Below, one piece after another: positions 1 through 9,333 of a stretch of DNA of 64,000 nt; within the stretch, counting starts at the first letter, position 1; the number at the start of each line of letters is the position of its first letter. The stretch lies in NCBI RefSeq assembly GCF_000766865.1, contig NZ_JNFA01000025.1, positions 124,001-188,000 on the forward strand, written 5' to 3'. The translations under genes were made by a program, and so were the position numbers. The notes beneath the pieces are model-generated. The model saw nothing but the letters and a program-made list of their open reading frames with translations. It had not been told where the DNA came from and did not search any database. This stretch comes from Listeria booriae. Its GTDB lineage: Bacteria > Bacillota > Bacilli > Lactobacillales > Listeriaceae.

Positions 1-1
1 T

Positions 2-1123
2 AAGCTTTTTAAGGAAGCGGCGTCGGCTTATGATATGGAGCATCAGGTGAATCGGTCGTTTCATGCGCGAGGCTATCAGCGGATTGAGACGCCTGTCATT
101 GAATTTGATGATGTTTTTTCGGCAATTAATGATATGAATTTGTATCGCTTTTTTGATAAGAAAGGTCGGTTGACGGTGCTTCGGCCGGATATGACTTCTC
201 CGATTGGGCGTGTGATTAGTACGACTGGGGTGACGCCACCTTTGAAACTTTGCTACAGCGGCAAGGTTTTTCGGGCTAATGAGGAACTTGCGGGTGAGCG
301 GAATGAGATGACGCAGGCTGGGATTGAGATTATTGGCTTTGCTTCGATTAAGGCGGAGATTGAATGTATTACGAGCGCGATTGGCGTTTTGAAACAGCTT
401 GGGATTACGGATTTCCAAATTGAAATTGGGCATGCGGCGATCTATCAGGCGATTGTGCAGACGCTCGGTTTGCAGGAAAATGATGAGGAAGCCTTTCGCC
501 AAGCCTTGCAAAATAAGAGTTTGTTTGGGATTCGGTCGTTTGTGGCGAGTCATCCGAGTGCGATGGATGCGTTTATTTTGGCATTGCCGCGATTGTTTGG
601 TTCGGTGGATACGATTCAAGAAGCGCGGGATTTGACGGATAATGTCGTGATTTTGGAGGCGCTGGCGCAGATGGAGACGATTGTGCAGATTGTGGATGCG
701 CCGGAACATTTGTCGGTGGATATTGGGCTCGTGCAGGAATTGCATTATTATACGGGGGCGATTTTTCGGGGCTATGCGGATATGTCGGCGGTTCATTTCT
801 TGAGCGGCGGTCGCTATGATTCGCTGTTCGCGCAATTTGGCGAAGATAACTGGCCTGCGGTTGGGCTGGCGCTGAATTTGGATGAGATTGTATCCTTGAA
901 ACGCCGTACGTTGAAAAATAAAGATGCAGATGCGAAAGTTTTTATTCATTATTCGCTGGAAACGACGCAGCTCGCTGAAGAAGTGCTGGCGCAGACGCCG
1001 AATGCTTCGCTTAGTTTTTTCGATGAATTGTCGGAAAGTATTGCTTACGCGGAAAAATGGCAATTTAGTAAACTCATCGATGTTAGCAACAATACGATTC
1101 TGGAATTGGAGGTCACATCATGA
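2..1123 (+). CDS. hisZ: ATP phosphoribosyltransferase regulatory subunit, 5' truncated by window edge
   Basis: HisZ is a class II histidyl-tRNA-synthetase-like protein without aminoacylation activity. It forms the octamer with short-form HisG that catalyses the first step of histidine synthesis. The class II motif 2 ([11 protein letters not shown], about residue 50 after the first internal ATG) and motif 3 (GGRYDSLF) are visible, and no anticodon-binding domain follows. The frame is open to the window edge ([11 protein letters not shown] precedes the ATG at 35), so the real start lies upstream and the ATG at 35 is internal. The family is normally about 390 residues and about 373 are present. 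The stop overlaps the hisG start as ATGA, indicating translational coupling. Operon leader and promoter lie outside the window. Confidence 0.95.
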   Translation, partial: KLFKEAASAYDMEHQVNRSFHARGYQRIETPVIEFDDVFSAINDMNLYRFFDKKGRLTVLRPDMTSPIGRVISTTGVTPPLKLCYSGKVFRANEELAGERNEMTQAGIEIIGFASIKAEIECITSAIGVLKQLGITDFQIEIGHAAIYQAIVQTLGLQENDEEAFRQALQNKSLFGIRSFVASHPSAMDAFILALPRLFGSVDTIQEARDLTDNVVILEALAQMETIVQIVDAPEHLSVDIGLVQELHYYTGAIFRGYADMSAVHFLSGGRYDSLFAQFGEDNWPAVGLALNLDEIVSLKRRTLKNKDADAKVFIHYSLETTQLAEEVLAQTPNASLSFFDELSESIAYAEKWQFSKLIDVSNNTILELEVTS

Positions 1124-1755
1124 AATCATTACAAATCGCGTTAACGAAAGGACGCTTGGAGAAATCCGCCGTGGCACTTCTTGAAAAGGCTGGTGTCAAT
1201 TGCGATATGCTACATGAGAAAAGTCGAAAATTGATTTTTGCGAGTGAGACGGAGCCTTATTCTTTTATTTTGGCAAAGGCGCCAGATGTGACGACGTATG
1301 TGAAGCATGGCGTCGCGGATATTGGGATTGTTGGAAAAGACGTCTTGATGGAGCAGGACAAGGAACATTACGAGATGCTTGATTTGAAAATTGGGCAATG
1401 CCAGTTCTGTTTGGCTTCGACGCCAAGTTATGATCCGAGTGATTACCGACGCAAAATTATTGCAACGAAGTACCCTACTGTCGCTACGAAATATTTTCGC
1501 GAACGTGGTGAGGATGTCGAGATTATCAAGATTGAAGGTTCTGTTGAGATGGCGCCGATTCTCGGTTTGGCGGACGCGATTATTGATATTGTAGAAACTG
1601 GTTCGACATTACGGGAAAATGGTTTGGTCATTTTTGATACGATGTACGCTATTTCGGCACGCCTGATTGTGAATAAGGCATCGCTGAAACGGAACAAGGC
1701 GCAAATTTTTGAGTTGATTGATCGGTTGGAAAATACGTTGGAGGTGGATGCGTAA
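1120..1755 (+). CDS. hisG: ATP phosphoribosyltransferase, short form
   Basis: Catalyses ATP + PRPP to phosphoribosyl-ATP, the committed step of histidine synthesis in the cytosol. At 211 residues it is the short form that lacks the C-terminal regulatory ACT-like domain, which matches the presence of hisZ directly upstream. Visible motifs are the N-terminal TKGRLEKSA and the PRPP-binding loop [13 protein letters not shown] near residue 155. The ATG overlaps the hisZ stop by 4 nt, with a GGAGG ribosome site around 1108-1112. The stop overlaps the hisD start as TAATG. Feedback inhibition by histidine would act through HisZ (family knowledge). Confidence 0.97.
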   Translation: MKSLQIALTKGRLEKSAVALLEKAGVNCDMLHEKSRKLIFASETEPYSFILAKAPDVTTYVKHGVADIGIVGKDVLMEQDKEHYEMLDLKIGQCQFCLASTPSYDPSDYRRKIIATKYPTVATKYFRERGEDVEIIKIEGSVEMAPILGLADAIIDIVETGSTLRENGLVIFDTMYAISARLIVNKASLKRNKAQIFELIDRLENTLEVDA

Positions 1756-3038
1756 TGCGATTTATTACTGGAAGCAAAGAGGAGATTTTAGGACAGTTAC
1801 ATAGTTTTTCTGGCGATGATGTGCAAGCGGAAACGGAAGCCGCAGTGAAAGCGATTATTGCGGAGGTTCGCGCGGATGGTGATGATGCCTTGTTTCGCTT
1901 TACGGAGCGATTTGACGGGGTGAAATTGACTGATTTTAAGGTACCACAAGATGCCTTGGAGCAGGCGTTAGATCAAGTGGAGCCTGATTTTATCGCAGCT
2001 TTAGAGCAGGCCAAAGCCAACATTCTTTCCTACCACCAAAAGCAAAAACAATCGGGATTTGTCGATACGGAGAAAAACGGTGTGTTGCGCGGGCAGTTGA
2101 TTAGACCATTGGAAACGGCGGGGATTTATGTTCCGGGTGGGACGGCGGCTTATCCTTCGTCGGTATTGATGAACATTTTGCCTGCTAAAATTGCTGGAGT
2201 GCCGCGGATTATTATGGTAACTCCGCCTGGTAAGGACGGGATGAATCCTCATATTTTGGCGGCTGCTGCCATTGCTGGAGCAGATGAGGTGTATCAGATT
2301 GGTGGTGCGCAAGCTATTGCGGCGCTGGCGTTTGGGACGGATTCGATTCCGAAGGTGGACAAGATTGTTGGTCCGGGGAATTTGTTTGTGGCACTTGCAA
2401 AACGGGAAGTGTTCGGGATTGTGGATATTGATATGATTGCTGGCCCTTCAGAGATTGTGGTTGTGGCGGATGAGACGGCGAATCCTCGCTTTGTGGCGGC
2501 GGATTTGTTGTCTCAGGCGGAACATGATAAGTTGGCGCGCGCGATTTTGATTACGACGAGTGAGCAGTTTGGGACATCCGTGGCGGACGAAGTTGAGAAA
2601 CAGTTGCAGACGCTGCCTCGTGTGGAAATCGCTACAGCTTCGATTGCGAATTTTGGGCAGGTGATTGTGACGGAGACGCTGGCGGATGCTTTTGAGATTA
2701 TGAACGAGATTGCACCGGAACATTTGGAAATTCAACTGGAAAACGCGATTGATTATTTAAGCTATGTTAAAAATGCGGGCTCGGTCTTTTTAGGCGCGTA
2801 TGCTTCGGAACCGTTGGGCGATTATTTTGCTGGTCCGAACCATGTTTTGCCGACGAGTGGAACAGCGCGCTTCTTCTCCCCGCTTGGTGTCGCTGATTTT
2901 TGCAAACGGACATCGTTTATTTCTTATACAAAAGAAGCACTGGCCAAAGAAAAAGATGCCATTGTCCTGCTCGCTGAAAAAGAAGGCTTGACGGCGCATG
3001 CTCGTGCTATCCAAATTCGCTTTGAGGAGGAAAACTAA
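1755..3038 (+). CDS. hisD: Histidinol dehydrogenase
   Basis: Zinc-dependent, NAD-linked oxidation of L-histidinol to L-histidine, the last two steps of the pathway. The 427-residue length is normal for the family. Signature elements are visible: the glycine-rich IVGPGN segment, the [11 protein letters not shown] signature followed by LLSQAEHD (metal/active-site Gln-His region), APEHLE, and [13 protein letters not shown] near residue 365. The start codon overlaps the hisG stop by one base (TAATG). The stop is immediately followed by the hisB ATG, so expression is tightly coupled within the operon. Confidence 0.97.
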   Translation: MRFITGSKEEILGQLHSFSGDDVQAETEAAVKAIIAEVRADGDDALFRFTERFDGVKLTDFKVPQDALEQALDQVEPDFIAALEQAKANILSYHQKQKQSGFVDTEKNGVLRGQLIRPLETAGIYVPGGTAAYPSSVLMNILPAKIAGVPRIIMVTPPGKDGMNPHILAAAAIAGADEVYQIGGAQAIAALAFGTDSIPKVDKIVGPGNLFVALAKREVFGIVDIDMIAGPSEIVVVADETANPRFVAADLLSQAEHDKLARAILITTSEQFGTSVADEVEKQLQTLPRVEIATASIANFGQVIVTETLADAFEIMNEIAPEHLEIQLENAIDYLSYVKNAGSVFLGAYASEPLGDYFAGPNHVLPTSGTARFFSPLGVADFCKRTSFISYTKEALAKEKDAIVLLAEKEGLTAHARAIQIRFEEEN

Positions 3039-3623
3039 ATGAGAACTGCTAAAATGGAACGAAAAACGGCGGAAACATCGATAAAAATGGAAGTTTATCT
3101 GGATCAATCGGAGAAATGCGAGATTAATACTGGGGTCGGTTTTCTCGATCACATGCTGACACTTTTCGCGCGTCATAGCCGGATTGGTTTCGTCTGTGAG
3201 GCCATCGGTGATTTGGAAGTAGATTCGCATCACACGGCGGAGGACGTCGGGATTGTGCTTGGGCAATGCTTGAAGGAAGCGCTTGGAGACAAGGCGGGTA
3301 TTAATCGTTATGGTTCGGAGTACGTGCCAATGGATGAGTCGCTTGGCTTTGTGGCACTGGATTTGAGCGGTCGGTCTTATCTTGTTTTCGATGCAACGTT
3401 TGATAATCCAAAACTCGGTGCTTTTGATACAGAGCTCGTGGAAGAATTTTTCCAAGCGGTGGCTTTTAATGCCGCGATGAACTTACACTGCCGCGTGCTT
3501 TACGGCAAAAATACGCACCACAAAATTGAAGCCTTATTCAAGGCGTTCGGCCGTGCGTTGCGTCAAGCAATTACGGTGAATCCTGATATTCAGGGCGTCA
3601 ACTCGACGAAAGGTGTGTTGTAA
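3039..3623 (+). CDS. hisB: Imidazoleglycerol-phosphate dehydratase
   Basis: Manganese-dependent dehydration of imidazole glycerol phosphate to imidazole acetol phosphate. This is the monofunctional dehydratase (194 residues), without the histidinol-phosphatase domain found fused in enterobacteria, so the phosphatase must be encoded elsewhere. Metal-binding motifs are present: GFLDHML near residue 36, [10 protein letters not shown] near residue 63 and [18 protein letters not shown] near residue 160. The ATG follows the hisD stop with no gap, and AGGAGG just upstream serves as ribosome site. Confidence 0.97.
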   Translation: MRTAKMERKTAETSIKMEVYLDQSEKCEINTGVGFLDHMLTLFARHSRIGFVCEAIGDLEVDSHHTAEDVGIVLGQCLKEALGDKAGINRYGSEYVPMDESLGFVALDLSGRSYLVFDATFDNPKLGAFDTELVEEFFQAVAFNAAMNLHCRVLYGKNTHHKIEALFKAFGRALRQAITVNPDIQGVNSTKGVL

Positions 3624-4244
3624 ATGCAGATTGCGATTATTGATTACGATGCGGGAAACACGAAAAGCGTCAGCAAAGCATTGGATTACATCGGCATTGA
3701 AAATACGATTACAGCTTCGAAAAACACGATTTTAGCAGCGGATGGCATTATTTTACCCGGTGTTGGTGCGTTTCCAGAAGCAATGGCATCACTTGAGGAA
3801 CGCGATTTGATTGCAGTTTTGCAAGATGTTGTGGCACAAGGAAAACCACTGCTCGGCGTATGTCTCGGCATGCAATTACTGCTCGACTCCAGCGAAGAAC
3901 ATGGCTACACACAAGGTCTCGGCTTAATTCCGGGCCAAGTCAAATTACTACCAAACACTGCAAAAATCCCGCACATGGGTTGGAATCAACTCGAAGTCAC
4001 GCAAAACTGTCCTTTAACGCAAAATCAAGAGGGTAATTTTGTTTACTACGTCCATTCATATTACGCAGACTGCGACGCTAAATATGTCATGGCAAGCAGC
4101 AGCTATTCTGTCCAAGTTCCCGGCATTATCGCGAACAAGAACGTCTACGGCGCGCAATTTCATCCCGAAAAAAGCGGCCAAGCGGGACTTGAAATTTTAC
4201 AAGGATTTAAGGAGGTAATCACATGCGCATCTTCCCAGCAATAG
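3624..4244 (+). CDS. hisH: Imidazole glycerol phosphate synthase, glutaminase subunit
   Basis: Class I glutamine amidotransferase that passes ammonia to HisF to form imidazole glycerol phosphate and AICAR. The catalytic triad is visible: Cys80 in GVCLGMQ, and His180 and Glu182 in QFHPEKSG. The oxyanion-side motif PGVGAF is also present. Length is normal (206 residues). It starts directly at the hisB stop. Its 3' end runs 22 nt into hisA. HisF is encoded two genes downstream, so both subunits come from the same mRNA. Confidence 0.97.
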   Translation: MQIAIIDYDAGNTKSVSKALDYIGIENTITASKNTILAADGIILPGVGAFPEAMASLEERDLIAVLQDVVAQGKPLLGVCLGMQLLLDSSEEHGYTQGLGLIPGQVKLLPNTAKIPHMGWNQLEVTQNCPLTQNQEGNFVYYVHSYYADCDAKYVMASSSYSVQVPGIIANKNVYGAQFHPEKSGQAGLEILQGFKEVITCASSQQ

Positions 4245-4948
4245 ATTTGAAAAATGGCCGTTGTGTTCGGCTGTATCAAGGTGATTTCGCCCAAGAAACG
4301 GTGGTAAATCCCGATCCGATCGCACAAGCTAAAGCCTTCAGCGAACAAGGTGCGACCTACCTACATATCGTGGATTTAGACGGCGCACTAGAAGGCAAAC
4401 CGATTAATCTAGACGTCATTCGTTCCATGAAAAAAGCAGCGAATCTTCCCGTTCAAGTTGGCGGCGGCATTCGCCACATGAAGCAAGTGACGTTTTATTT
4501 AGAAGAAGCAGGGATTGACCGCGTCATTATTGGCTCGGCGGCTCTCGAAAATCCTGACTTCGTTCGCCAAGCCGTTACCCTTTACGGTGACAAAATTGCA
4601 GTTGGCATTGATGCGAAAAATGGCTTTGTCGCAACGTCTGGCTGGCTCGATGTAAGCACGACGGATTATCTCACTTTTGCAAAAGAAGTCGAGAAGATTG
4701 GTGTTCAAACGATCATTTTCACCGATATTGCTAAAGATGGCACGCTAGAAGGTCCGAATTTGGAGCAACTACAAGCCATGCAACAAGCTGTAAACGTTGA
4801 TATTATCGCATCTGGCGGCGTTAGTAATAAACAAGATTTGGAACAGCTAGTGCAACTCGGTCTATACGGCGCCATTTGTGGAAAAGCGCTCTACAACGGC
4901 AATATTTCCATGGCGGAAATCACGGAGGTGGAGAACCTTGCTAACTAA
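4223..4948 (+). CDS. hisA: ProFAR isomerase (1-(5-phosphoribosyl)-5-amino-imidazole carboxamide isomerase)
   Basis: A beta/alpha-barrel enzyme that performs the Amadori isomerisation of ProFAR to PRFAR. The N-terminal catalytic Asp8 sits in [17 protein letters not shown]. The second half carries the paired phosphate/catalytic segments TDIAKDGTL and IIASGGVS, the same half-barrel repeat seen in HisF. Length (241 residues) is standard. It overlaps hisH by 22 nt, with its AAGGAGG ribosome site lying inside hisH. It overlaps the start of hisF by 11 nt. Confidence 0.97.
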   Translation: MRIFPAIDLKNGRCVRLYQGDFAQETVVNPDPIAQAKAFSEQGATYLHIVDLDGALEGKPINLDVIRSMKKAANLPVQVGGGIRHMKQVTFYLEEAGIDRVIIGSAALENPDFVRQAVTLYGDKIAVGIDAKNGFVATSGWLDVSTTDYLTFAKEVEKIGVQTIIFTDIAKDGTLEGPNLEQLQAMQQAVNVDIIASGGVSNKQDLEQLVQLGLYGAICGKALYNGNISMAEITEVENLAN

Positions 4949-5699
4949 ACGCATCATTCCATGCCTCGATGTCACAGATGGGCGTGTCGTCAAAGGCATT
5001 AACTTCGTATCTTTAACGGATGTTGGTGACCCTGTCGAAATCGCCAAAGCTTACAATGAAGCCGGTGCTGATGAGCTCGTATTCCTTGATATTACGGCTA
5101 CGCACGAAGAGCGGCGCACGATGATTGACGTGGTGGAGCGAACTGCCGAACAAGTCTTCATTCCACTTACGGTTGGCGGCGGCATCCATTCCGTGGCAAA
5201 CATGAAAGCCTTATTACAAGCCGGTGCCGACAAAATTTCACTCAATTCAGCTGCACTTAAAAATCCAAACTTAATCGCAGAAGGCGCCGCAAAATTCGGC
5301 AATCAATGTATTGTTGTTGCTATTGACGCCAAATATCACGCCGAAGATAAAACCTGGCATGTCTATAGCCGCGGCGGTCGTGATGACACTGGGCTTGACG
5401 CCATCCAATGGGCAAAAAAAGCAGTATCGCTTGGCGCAGGTGAAATTTTGCTAACGAGTATGGATGGTGATGGAACGAAAGACGGATATGATATCGCGCT
5501 CACTGATGCGATTTGTAACGCCGTCACCGTCCCTGTCATCGCCTCTGGTGGTTGCGGAAACGCTCAGCACATGGTGGATGTTTTCGAACAAACGAGCGCT
5601 GACGCCGCACTTGCCGCTTCTATTTTTCATTACGGTGAAATGACGATTCCAGAGGTGAAACAAATTTTGCAAGAGAAAGGGGTTGCGATTCGCCAATGA
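4938..5699 (+). CDS. hisF: Imidazole glycerol phosphate synthase, cyclase subunit
   Basis: Cyclase half of the HisHF complex, a beta/alpha barrel that condenses PRFAR with ammonia from HisH. I place the start at the TTG at 4938 (product [12 protein letters not shown]). The universally conserved HisF N-terminus begins there, and GGAGGTGGAG at 4924-4933 is a well-spaced ribosome site. A longer reading from 4878 would add unrelated residues overlapping hisA. Catalytic aspartates are visible in PCLDVTDG (Asp11) and in [15 protein letters not shown]. Length from this start is 253 residues, the family norm. The stop overlaps hisI as ATGA. Confidence 0.95.
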   Translation: MLTKRIIPCLDVTDGRVVKGINFVSLTDVGDPVEIAKAYNEAGADELVFLDITATHEERRTMIDVVERTAEQVFIPLTVGGGIHSVANMKALLQAGADKISLNSAALKNPNLIAEGAAKFGNQCIVVAIDAKYHAEDKTWHVYSRGGRDDTGLDAIQWAKKAVSLGAGEILLTSMDGDGTKDGYDIALTDAICNAVTVPVIASGGCGNAQHMVDVFEQTSADAALAASIFHYGEMTIPEVKQILQEKGVAIRQ

Positions 5700-6016
5700 C
5701 ACTCGATTTTTCAAAGGGGCTTATCCCGGCAATTATTGTGGAAGACACGACCGACGAAGTCCTCATGCTCGCCTATATGAACGAAGAAAGTTACGGCAAA
5801 ACCCTCGAAACAAACACCACTTGGTTCTTCTCGCGTTCTCGCAATGAACTATGGAACAAAGGCGCGACATCTGGGCATTTCCAACACGTCAAAGAAATTC
5901 GGTCTGACTGCGATGGCGACACCCTCCTCATCCGCGTCGACCAAATCGGCCCCGCCTGCCACACTGGCGCCCATAGCTGTTTTTTCAATCTTGAAAAGGA
6001 AGTGACGACAAAATGA
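5696..6016 (+). CDS. hisI: Phosphoribosyl-AMP cyclohydrolase
   Basis: Opens the adenine ring of phosphoribosyl-AMP. This is the monofunctional enzyme (106 residues), with hisE as a separate gene. The metal site is visible as [20 protein letters not shown] followed by a distal AHSCFF, the Asp/Cys/His cluster of the family. The ATG overlaps the hisF stop by 4 nt and the stop overlaps hisE by 4 nt. Base composition changes along the operon: from about here the plus strand is richer in A and C than in hisZ-hisD. Confidence 0.96.
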   Translation: MTLDFSKGLIPAIIVEDTTDEVLMLAYMNEESYGKTLETNTTWFFSRSRNELWNKGATSGHFQHVKEIRSDCDGDTLLIRVDQIGPACHTGAHSCFFNLEKEVTTK

Positions 6017-6333
6017 GCATCCTAAACGAACTCTACGACCAAATCAACGACCGCAAAACTACACCGAAAGAAGGCTCCTATACGAATTATTTATTGGACC
6101 GCGGACTCGATAAAATTTTGAAAAAAGTAGGTGAAGAGGCAACGGAAGTCGTGATTGCTGCTAAAAATCAGGACAAAGCAGAGCTCACGTCGGAACTTGC
6201 CGATTTGACATACCACGTCCTCGTCTTGCTCGCAGAACAAGGGCTAACGCCAGCAGACATCGAACGCGAACTCGAAAAACGCGAAGGCAAACTCAGCGTC
6301 ACAAAAGACCGCAAGCCAATCGACGAATTATAA
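6013..6333 (+). CDS. hisE: Phosphoribosyl-ATP pyrophosphatase
   Basis: Hydrolyses phosphoribosyl-ATP to phosphoribosyl-AMP, the second step of the pathway. It belongs to the all-alpha MazG-like superfamily. The conserved segment [14 protein letters not shown] (about residues 36-49), with its acidic metal ligands, and [13 protein letters not shown] are visible. It has 106 residues and starts by ATGA overlap with hisI. A clear AAGGAGG lies in the 12-nt gap to hisC, so hisC belongs to the same transcript. Confidence 0.96.
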   Translation: MSILNELYDQINDRKTTPKEGSYTNYLLDRGLDKILKKVGEEATEVVIAAKNQDKAELTSELADLTYHVLVLLAEQGLTPADIERELEKREGKLSVTKDRKPIDEL

Positions 6334-6345
6334 GGAGGTCCTCCC

Positions 6346-7431
6346 ATGCAAACAAAACCAGCTTTGGACGCATTGTCCGCATACAAACCCGGCAAACCGC
6401 TAGAAGAAGTTCGCCGCGAACTCGGTCTTGAAAAAATCTACAAACTGGCATCCAACGAAAACCCATTCGGCACATCTAAAGCCGTCACCAAACTACTAAA
6501 AGCAGGCGATATTGACTTATCGTATTATCCCGACGGTGCCGGTCGTATTTTGCGTGAAGCGATTGCGGCATTTCATGATGTACCAACCAATCAAATTCTG
6601 CTTGGCTCAGGGCTTGATGATGTCATCCAAATCATTTCCCGCGCCGTTTTGACACCTGGTGATACGATCATTGAAGCCGCTCCGACTTTTTCGCAATATT
6701 CCTTGCATGCGACGATTGAAGGTGCCGAAACGATTCGCATTCCTGTCGATGAAGCAACTGGGACATCTGACCTTGCGGCAATGGCTAACGCCGTGAATGC
6801 ACGAACAAAAATCATCTGGCTATGCAATCCGAACAATCCGACTGGCACGATTTCTAGCCAAGCCGAAGTGCTCACGCTCCTAGAAGCCGTTCCGAAAAAT
6901 GTCCTTGTCATCAGCGACGAGGCTTACTTCGAATACGCGACTTCTGAAGATTATCCAGATACACTGGCGCTACTTGATCGCTTCCCGAATCTCATCATTA
7001 TGCGTACCTTCTCCAAAATCTACGGTCTCGCGGGCTTACGCATCGGATACGCGATTATCCCAGAAGCGCTTCAAGACGCATTCAACATCGTTCGGCTCCC
7101 GTTCAACACGTCATCCATCGCCCAATCCGCCGCAATCGCCGCATTAAACGACCAACATTTTGTCGACACATGCGTCCAGGCAAACAGTGCGGGATTACAA
7201 CAATGGTATGAATTCCTAAATCAGCGTGGCCTCTCCTATTACAAATCCGACGCCAATTTCATTTTCTTTAACGCCGAACGCGACGCAACCGAGCTTTTCA
7301 ACCAACTTTTGCAAAAAGGCTATATCGTCCGCGCTGGCTTAAAACCAAACTGGCTTCGTATCACAATCGGCTCCAAAAGCGAAAACCAAGGCTGCATACA
7401 AGCGCTGGCCTCGATTTTGGATAACGAATAA
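6346..7431 (+). CDS. hisC: Histidinol-phosphate aminotransferase
   Basis: PLP-dependent, fold-type I aminotransferase that converts imidazole acetol phosphate and glutamate to histidinol phosphate; relatives also transaminate aromatic amino acids. Visible motifs are ASNENPFG near the N-terminus, CNPNNPTGT, and the Schiff-base lysine in TFSKIYGLAGLRIGY. Length (361 residues) is normal. It is the last gene of the his operon, 12 nt after hisE with AAGGAGG. In L. monocytogenes, as I recall, hisC lies elsewhere with aromatic genes, so its position here is a difference. Its stop codon directly abuts the stop of the convergent regulator gene, with no terminator between them. Confidence 0.95.
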   Translation: MQTKPALDALSAYKPGKPLEEVRRELGLEKIYKLASNENPFGTSKAVTKLLKAGDIDLSYYPDGAGRILREAIAAFHDVPTNQILLGSGLDDVIQIISRAVLTPGDTIIEAAPTFSQYSLHATIEGAETIRIPVDEATGTSDLAAMANAVNARTKIIWLCNPNNPTGTISSQAEVLTLLEAVPKNVLVISDEAYFEYATSEDYPDTLALLDRFPNLIIMRTFSKIYGLAGLRIGYAIIPEALQDAFNIVRLPFNTSSIAQSAAIAALNDQHFVDTCVQANSAGLQQWYEFLNQRGLSYYKSDANFIFFNAERDATELFNQLLQKGYIVRAGLKPNWLRITIGSKSENQGCIQALASILDNE

Positions 7432-8352
7432 TTACACATACTTCTCGTGAATAGCGCGTAAATACGCCTGGAAACCCGTATAAAACGAATCCCGACTACA
7501 AATTGTGACATGTGTACCGAGTTGCAACAAAAATCGATACCCAACTTCATGATTCGGCAAGTTCACAACAACCGAGAACTGCTCCTCATCCACTTGCTTC
7601 ATGGAGGCAACATCAAAACGTTCCACAATTTGCTCCCGAGCTACCTTATCCACAAGCAAATCCACCTCACACAATTGAAAATGAGGACGGCTCGGCATAC
7701 TTTCAAATGGCTTCACCGTGAAATTCCGCGATTCAAACACCTGATCCAACACATCCATGCCGACAATGCGCGAAATTTTAAACGTTCGGAAGTTTTCACG
7801 CTCTAAGCTATACCCTTGCACATACCAAGACCGATTTCGAAAAAGCAGATGATACGGCTCAATCAGACGCATCGTTTGCTTTCCATCGCGGTCAATATAA
7901 CTAAGTTGCACAAGCTGTAGTTTCTTGATGGCTAGGTGCAACTTTTCTACTTTTTCATTGAGTTCCTGCTTCATACTCCAATTCGAAAAATCGAGCGAAA
8001 TCGAATTAGCCGGCAACACATCATTTTCTCCCAACATGTTTTTCATTTTCAAAACGGTTTTCTTAATTTCAGGCGATGCTAGCAATTGTTCTAAGCCATC
8101 CAAACTAGCCACAATCGCGCTTAAGTCTTCCACGGTGAGCAGTTTCTTATCTATTTTATATGTAGGCATAATCCCGATTCCACCTTTAGCGCCCGGCAAT
8201 GTGTACACCGGAATATTCGCCATCGAAAGCGTATCGACATCGCGGTAAATCGTTCGCTTGGAAACCTCAAACATCCGCGCCATTTCCGCAGCACTTACAA
8301 GTTCGCGTTGCAATAACAACATAATCATACTAATCAGACGCTCAATCTTCAT
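7432..8352 (-). CDS. YafY-type transcriptional regulator with HTH and WYL domains
   Basis: A 306-residue DNA-binding regulator. The N-terminal DeoR/HTH_11-like winged helix is visible as ELVSAAEMARMFEVSKRTIYRDVDTL (residues about 16-41). A WYL-type ligand-sensing domain follows, with YHLLFRNRSWYVQGYS near residue 170. The start is supported by GGAGAG 8 nt before the ATG. It is divergently transcribed from the GyrI-like gene at 8456. The inverted repeat TGACA-N6-TGTCA in the shared promoter is a likely operator, so autoregulation plus control of the neighbour is probable. Ligand is unknown. Confidence 0.88.
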   Translation of the reverse strand: MKIERLISMIMLLLQRELVSAAEMARMFEVSKRTIYRDVDTLSMANIPVYTLPGAKGGIGIMPTYKIDKKLLTVEDLSAIVASLDGLEQLLASPEIKKTVLKMKNMLGENDVLPANSISLDFSNWSMKQELNEKVEKLHLAIKKLQLVQLSYIDRDGKQTMRLIEPYHLLFRNRSWYVQGYSLERENFRTFKISRIVGMDVLDQVFESRNFTVKPFESMPSRPHFQLCEVDLLVDKVAREQIVERFDVASMKQVDEEQFSVVVNLPNHEVGYRFLLQLGTHVTICSRDSFYTGFQAYLRAIHEKYV

Positions 8353-8378
8353 CTTTTTTTCTCTCCGTTCTACAATGT

Positions 8379-8394
8379 TGACAGTTTATTGTCA
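8379..8394. promoter_or_regulatory. Probable operator of the divergent WYL regulator
   Basis: A perfect inverted repeat TGACA-N6-TGTCA lies centrally in the 103-nt divergent region and overlaps a TTGACA that could act as a -35 element. Position between the regulator and its divergent neighbour suggests it is the regulator's binding site. The assignment is inference from symmetry and position. Confidence 0.55.
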
Positions 8395-8455
8395 TCATTC
8401 CTGTGGTATATTGCTATTATAACAAATAAAAAAATTAAGTTGGAGGGAACAAACC

Positions 8456-8878
8456 ATGTCATTTGAAATCGTAAAATTAAGTAAAGAAGTTTTTTCTGGA
8501 GAACAAGTCGAAATTCCTGTCTTCGATCCACGCGTAGAAGGATTCGGTCCAATGAGTGAAGTAAAAGCTGCAGCCATCGCTAAATACGCCGCAAACGACA
8601 CAGATTACGTTGCCATCAACGCGAGCATCGACGGCAAACAATGTTATCTAGTAGCAAAAGCCGGAACAGCAGGCTCCACATCATTCGAAATTCCAGAAGG
8701 AGAATACGCTAAATTCGTATCCAAAGAAACCGACCGCACAGCACTGGATGCCTTCATCGGCCAATCTTACGGCGAACTAAGCCAAAGCGAAACAGTCGGC
8801 ATCGGCGGCAACTTCAATTTAGAAGACTTAAGAGAATCTTCATTCACAGTTTACATCCCTGTTCAAAGCAAACAATAA
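8456..8878 (+). CDS. GyrI-like small-molecule-binding protein
   Basis: A stand-alone 140-residue domain resembling the effector-binding domain of AraC/BmrR-type regulators (SOUL/GyrI superfamily). Signs are the N-terminal strand MSFEIVKLSKEVFSGEQVEIP, a central segment with GSTSFEIPEGEYAKF and the C-terminal FTVYIPVQ strand. It has no DNA-binding domain. GGAGGG sits 10 nt before the ATG. The pairing with a divergent WYL regulator suggests an inducible xenobiotic- or metabolite-binding function, but the ligand cannot be inferred. A strong terminator follows. Confidence 0.75.
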   Translation: MSFEIVKLSKEVFSGEQVEIPVFDPRVEGFGPMSEVKAAAIAKYAANDTDYVAINASIDGKQCYLVAKAGTAGSTSFEIPEGEYAKFVSKETDRTALDAFIGQSYGELSQSETVGIGGNFNLEDLRESSFTVYIPVQSKQ

Positions 8879-8906
8879 ACGCAAAAATTTGTATAAAAAA
8901 CCATCG

Positions 8907-8937
8907 ATAGGTTCCTTCGTCGGAGCCTATTTTTTTG
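8907..8937 (+). terminator. Rho-independent terminator of the GyrI-like gene
   Basis: A 9-bp stem (8907-8915 with 8922-8930, one G-U pair), loop TTCGTC and a run of six T. Confidence 0.85.
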
Positions 8938-9074
8938 TCACGCAATTGCCTTCTAATCCTACTCTCATCACATTTTAATCTAATATCTGAATCCTGACAA
9001 AATTGTCACTTTGCACTTCAAAATTGTAAGCCAAAGCGATGTTTCCAAACCCTTTTACACGCTATACTTAATGT

Positions 9075-9329
9075 ATTGGAGAAGTCATCTTTCCCCGAGA
9101 TGATGTGGCCAGTGGCGATAAATAAAATGAGCTTTCTTTAAAGTCTAATACACACTTCAAAGAAAACTCATTCCTTATTCCAACTACTGTGAGCATGACT
9201 CGCTTTGCTCATGTACGACGAATACATCCCTATACCATATTTAATTCCCTGATATCCCTTTTAATATCGCCGCCCCACAACCTCCTATAACTCCCTACTT
9301 GCACACGCTTCCCCGGCGTGTGTTTTTTT
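9075..9329 (+). ncRNA. Candidate structured small RNA with C-rich loops
   Basis: The 390-nt gap between 8940 and 9333 has no convincing gene but has ordered structure. A TATACT (9063-9068) could be a -10 element, with a poor -35. Then come a hairpin TCATCT/AGATGA whose loop is TTCCCCG (9085-9103) and a 12-bp stem with one mismatch (9128-9139 with 9159-9170). Next is a TGAGCA/TGCTCA hairpin (9190-9211), then a pyrimidine-rich stretch with repeated TCCCT and CCTCCT. It ends in a rho-independent terminator whose loop is again TTCCCCG. Repeated C-rich loops are how Listeria LhrC-type and RsaE/RoxS-type sRNAs bind Shine-Dalgarno regions. I cannot assign it to a known family; promoter and 5' end are uncertain. 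Confidence 0.5.
9302..9329 (+). terminator. Terminator closing the candidate small RNA
   Basis: Perfect 7-bp stem CACACGC/GCGTGTG with loop TTCCCCG, followed by seven T on the plus strand. Both neighbouring genes are far upstream or on the opposite strand, so this terminator needs its own plus-strand transcript. Confidence 0.8.
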
Positions 9330-9333
9330 ATTG

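Noticed and set aside
2790-3455. 221-codon minus-strand frame opposite hisD/hisB
   Set aside because: Lies antisense to two certain his genes and has no recognisable domain or ribosome site.
9099-9140. A 13-codon reading frame starting ATGATG within the candidate small RNA
   Set aside because: The nearest GGAG is about 19 nt upstream and inside a hairpin; no evidence for translation.
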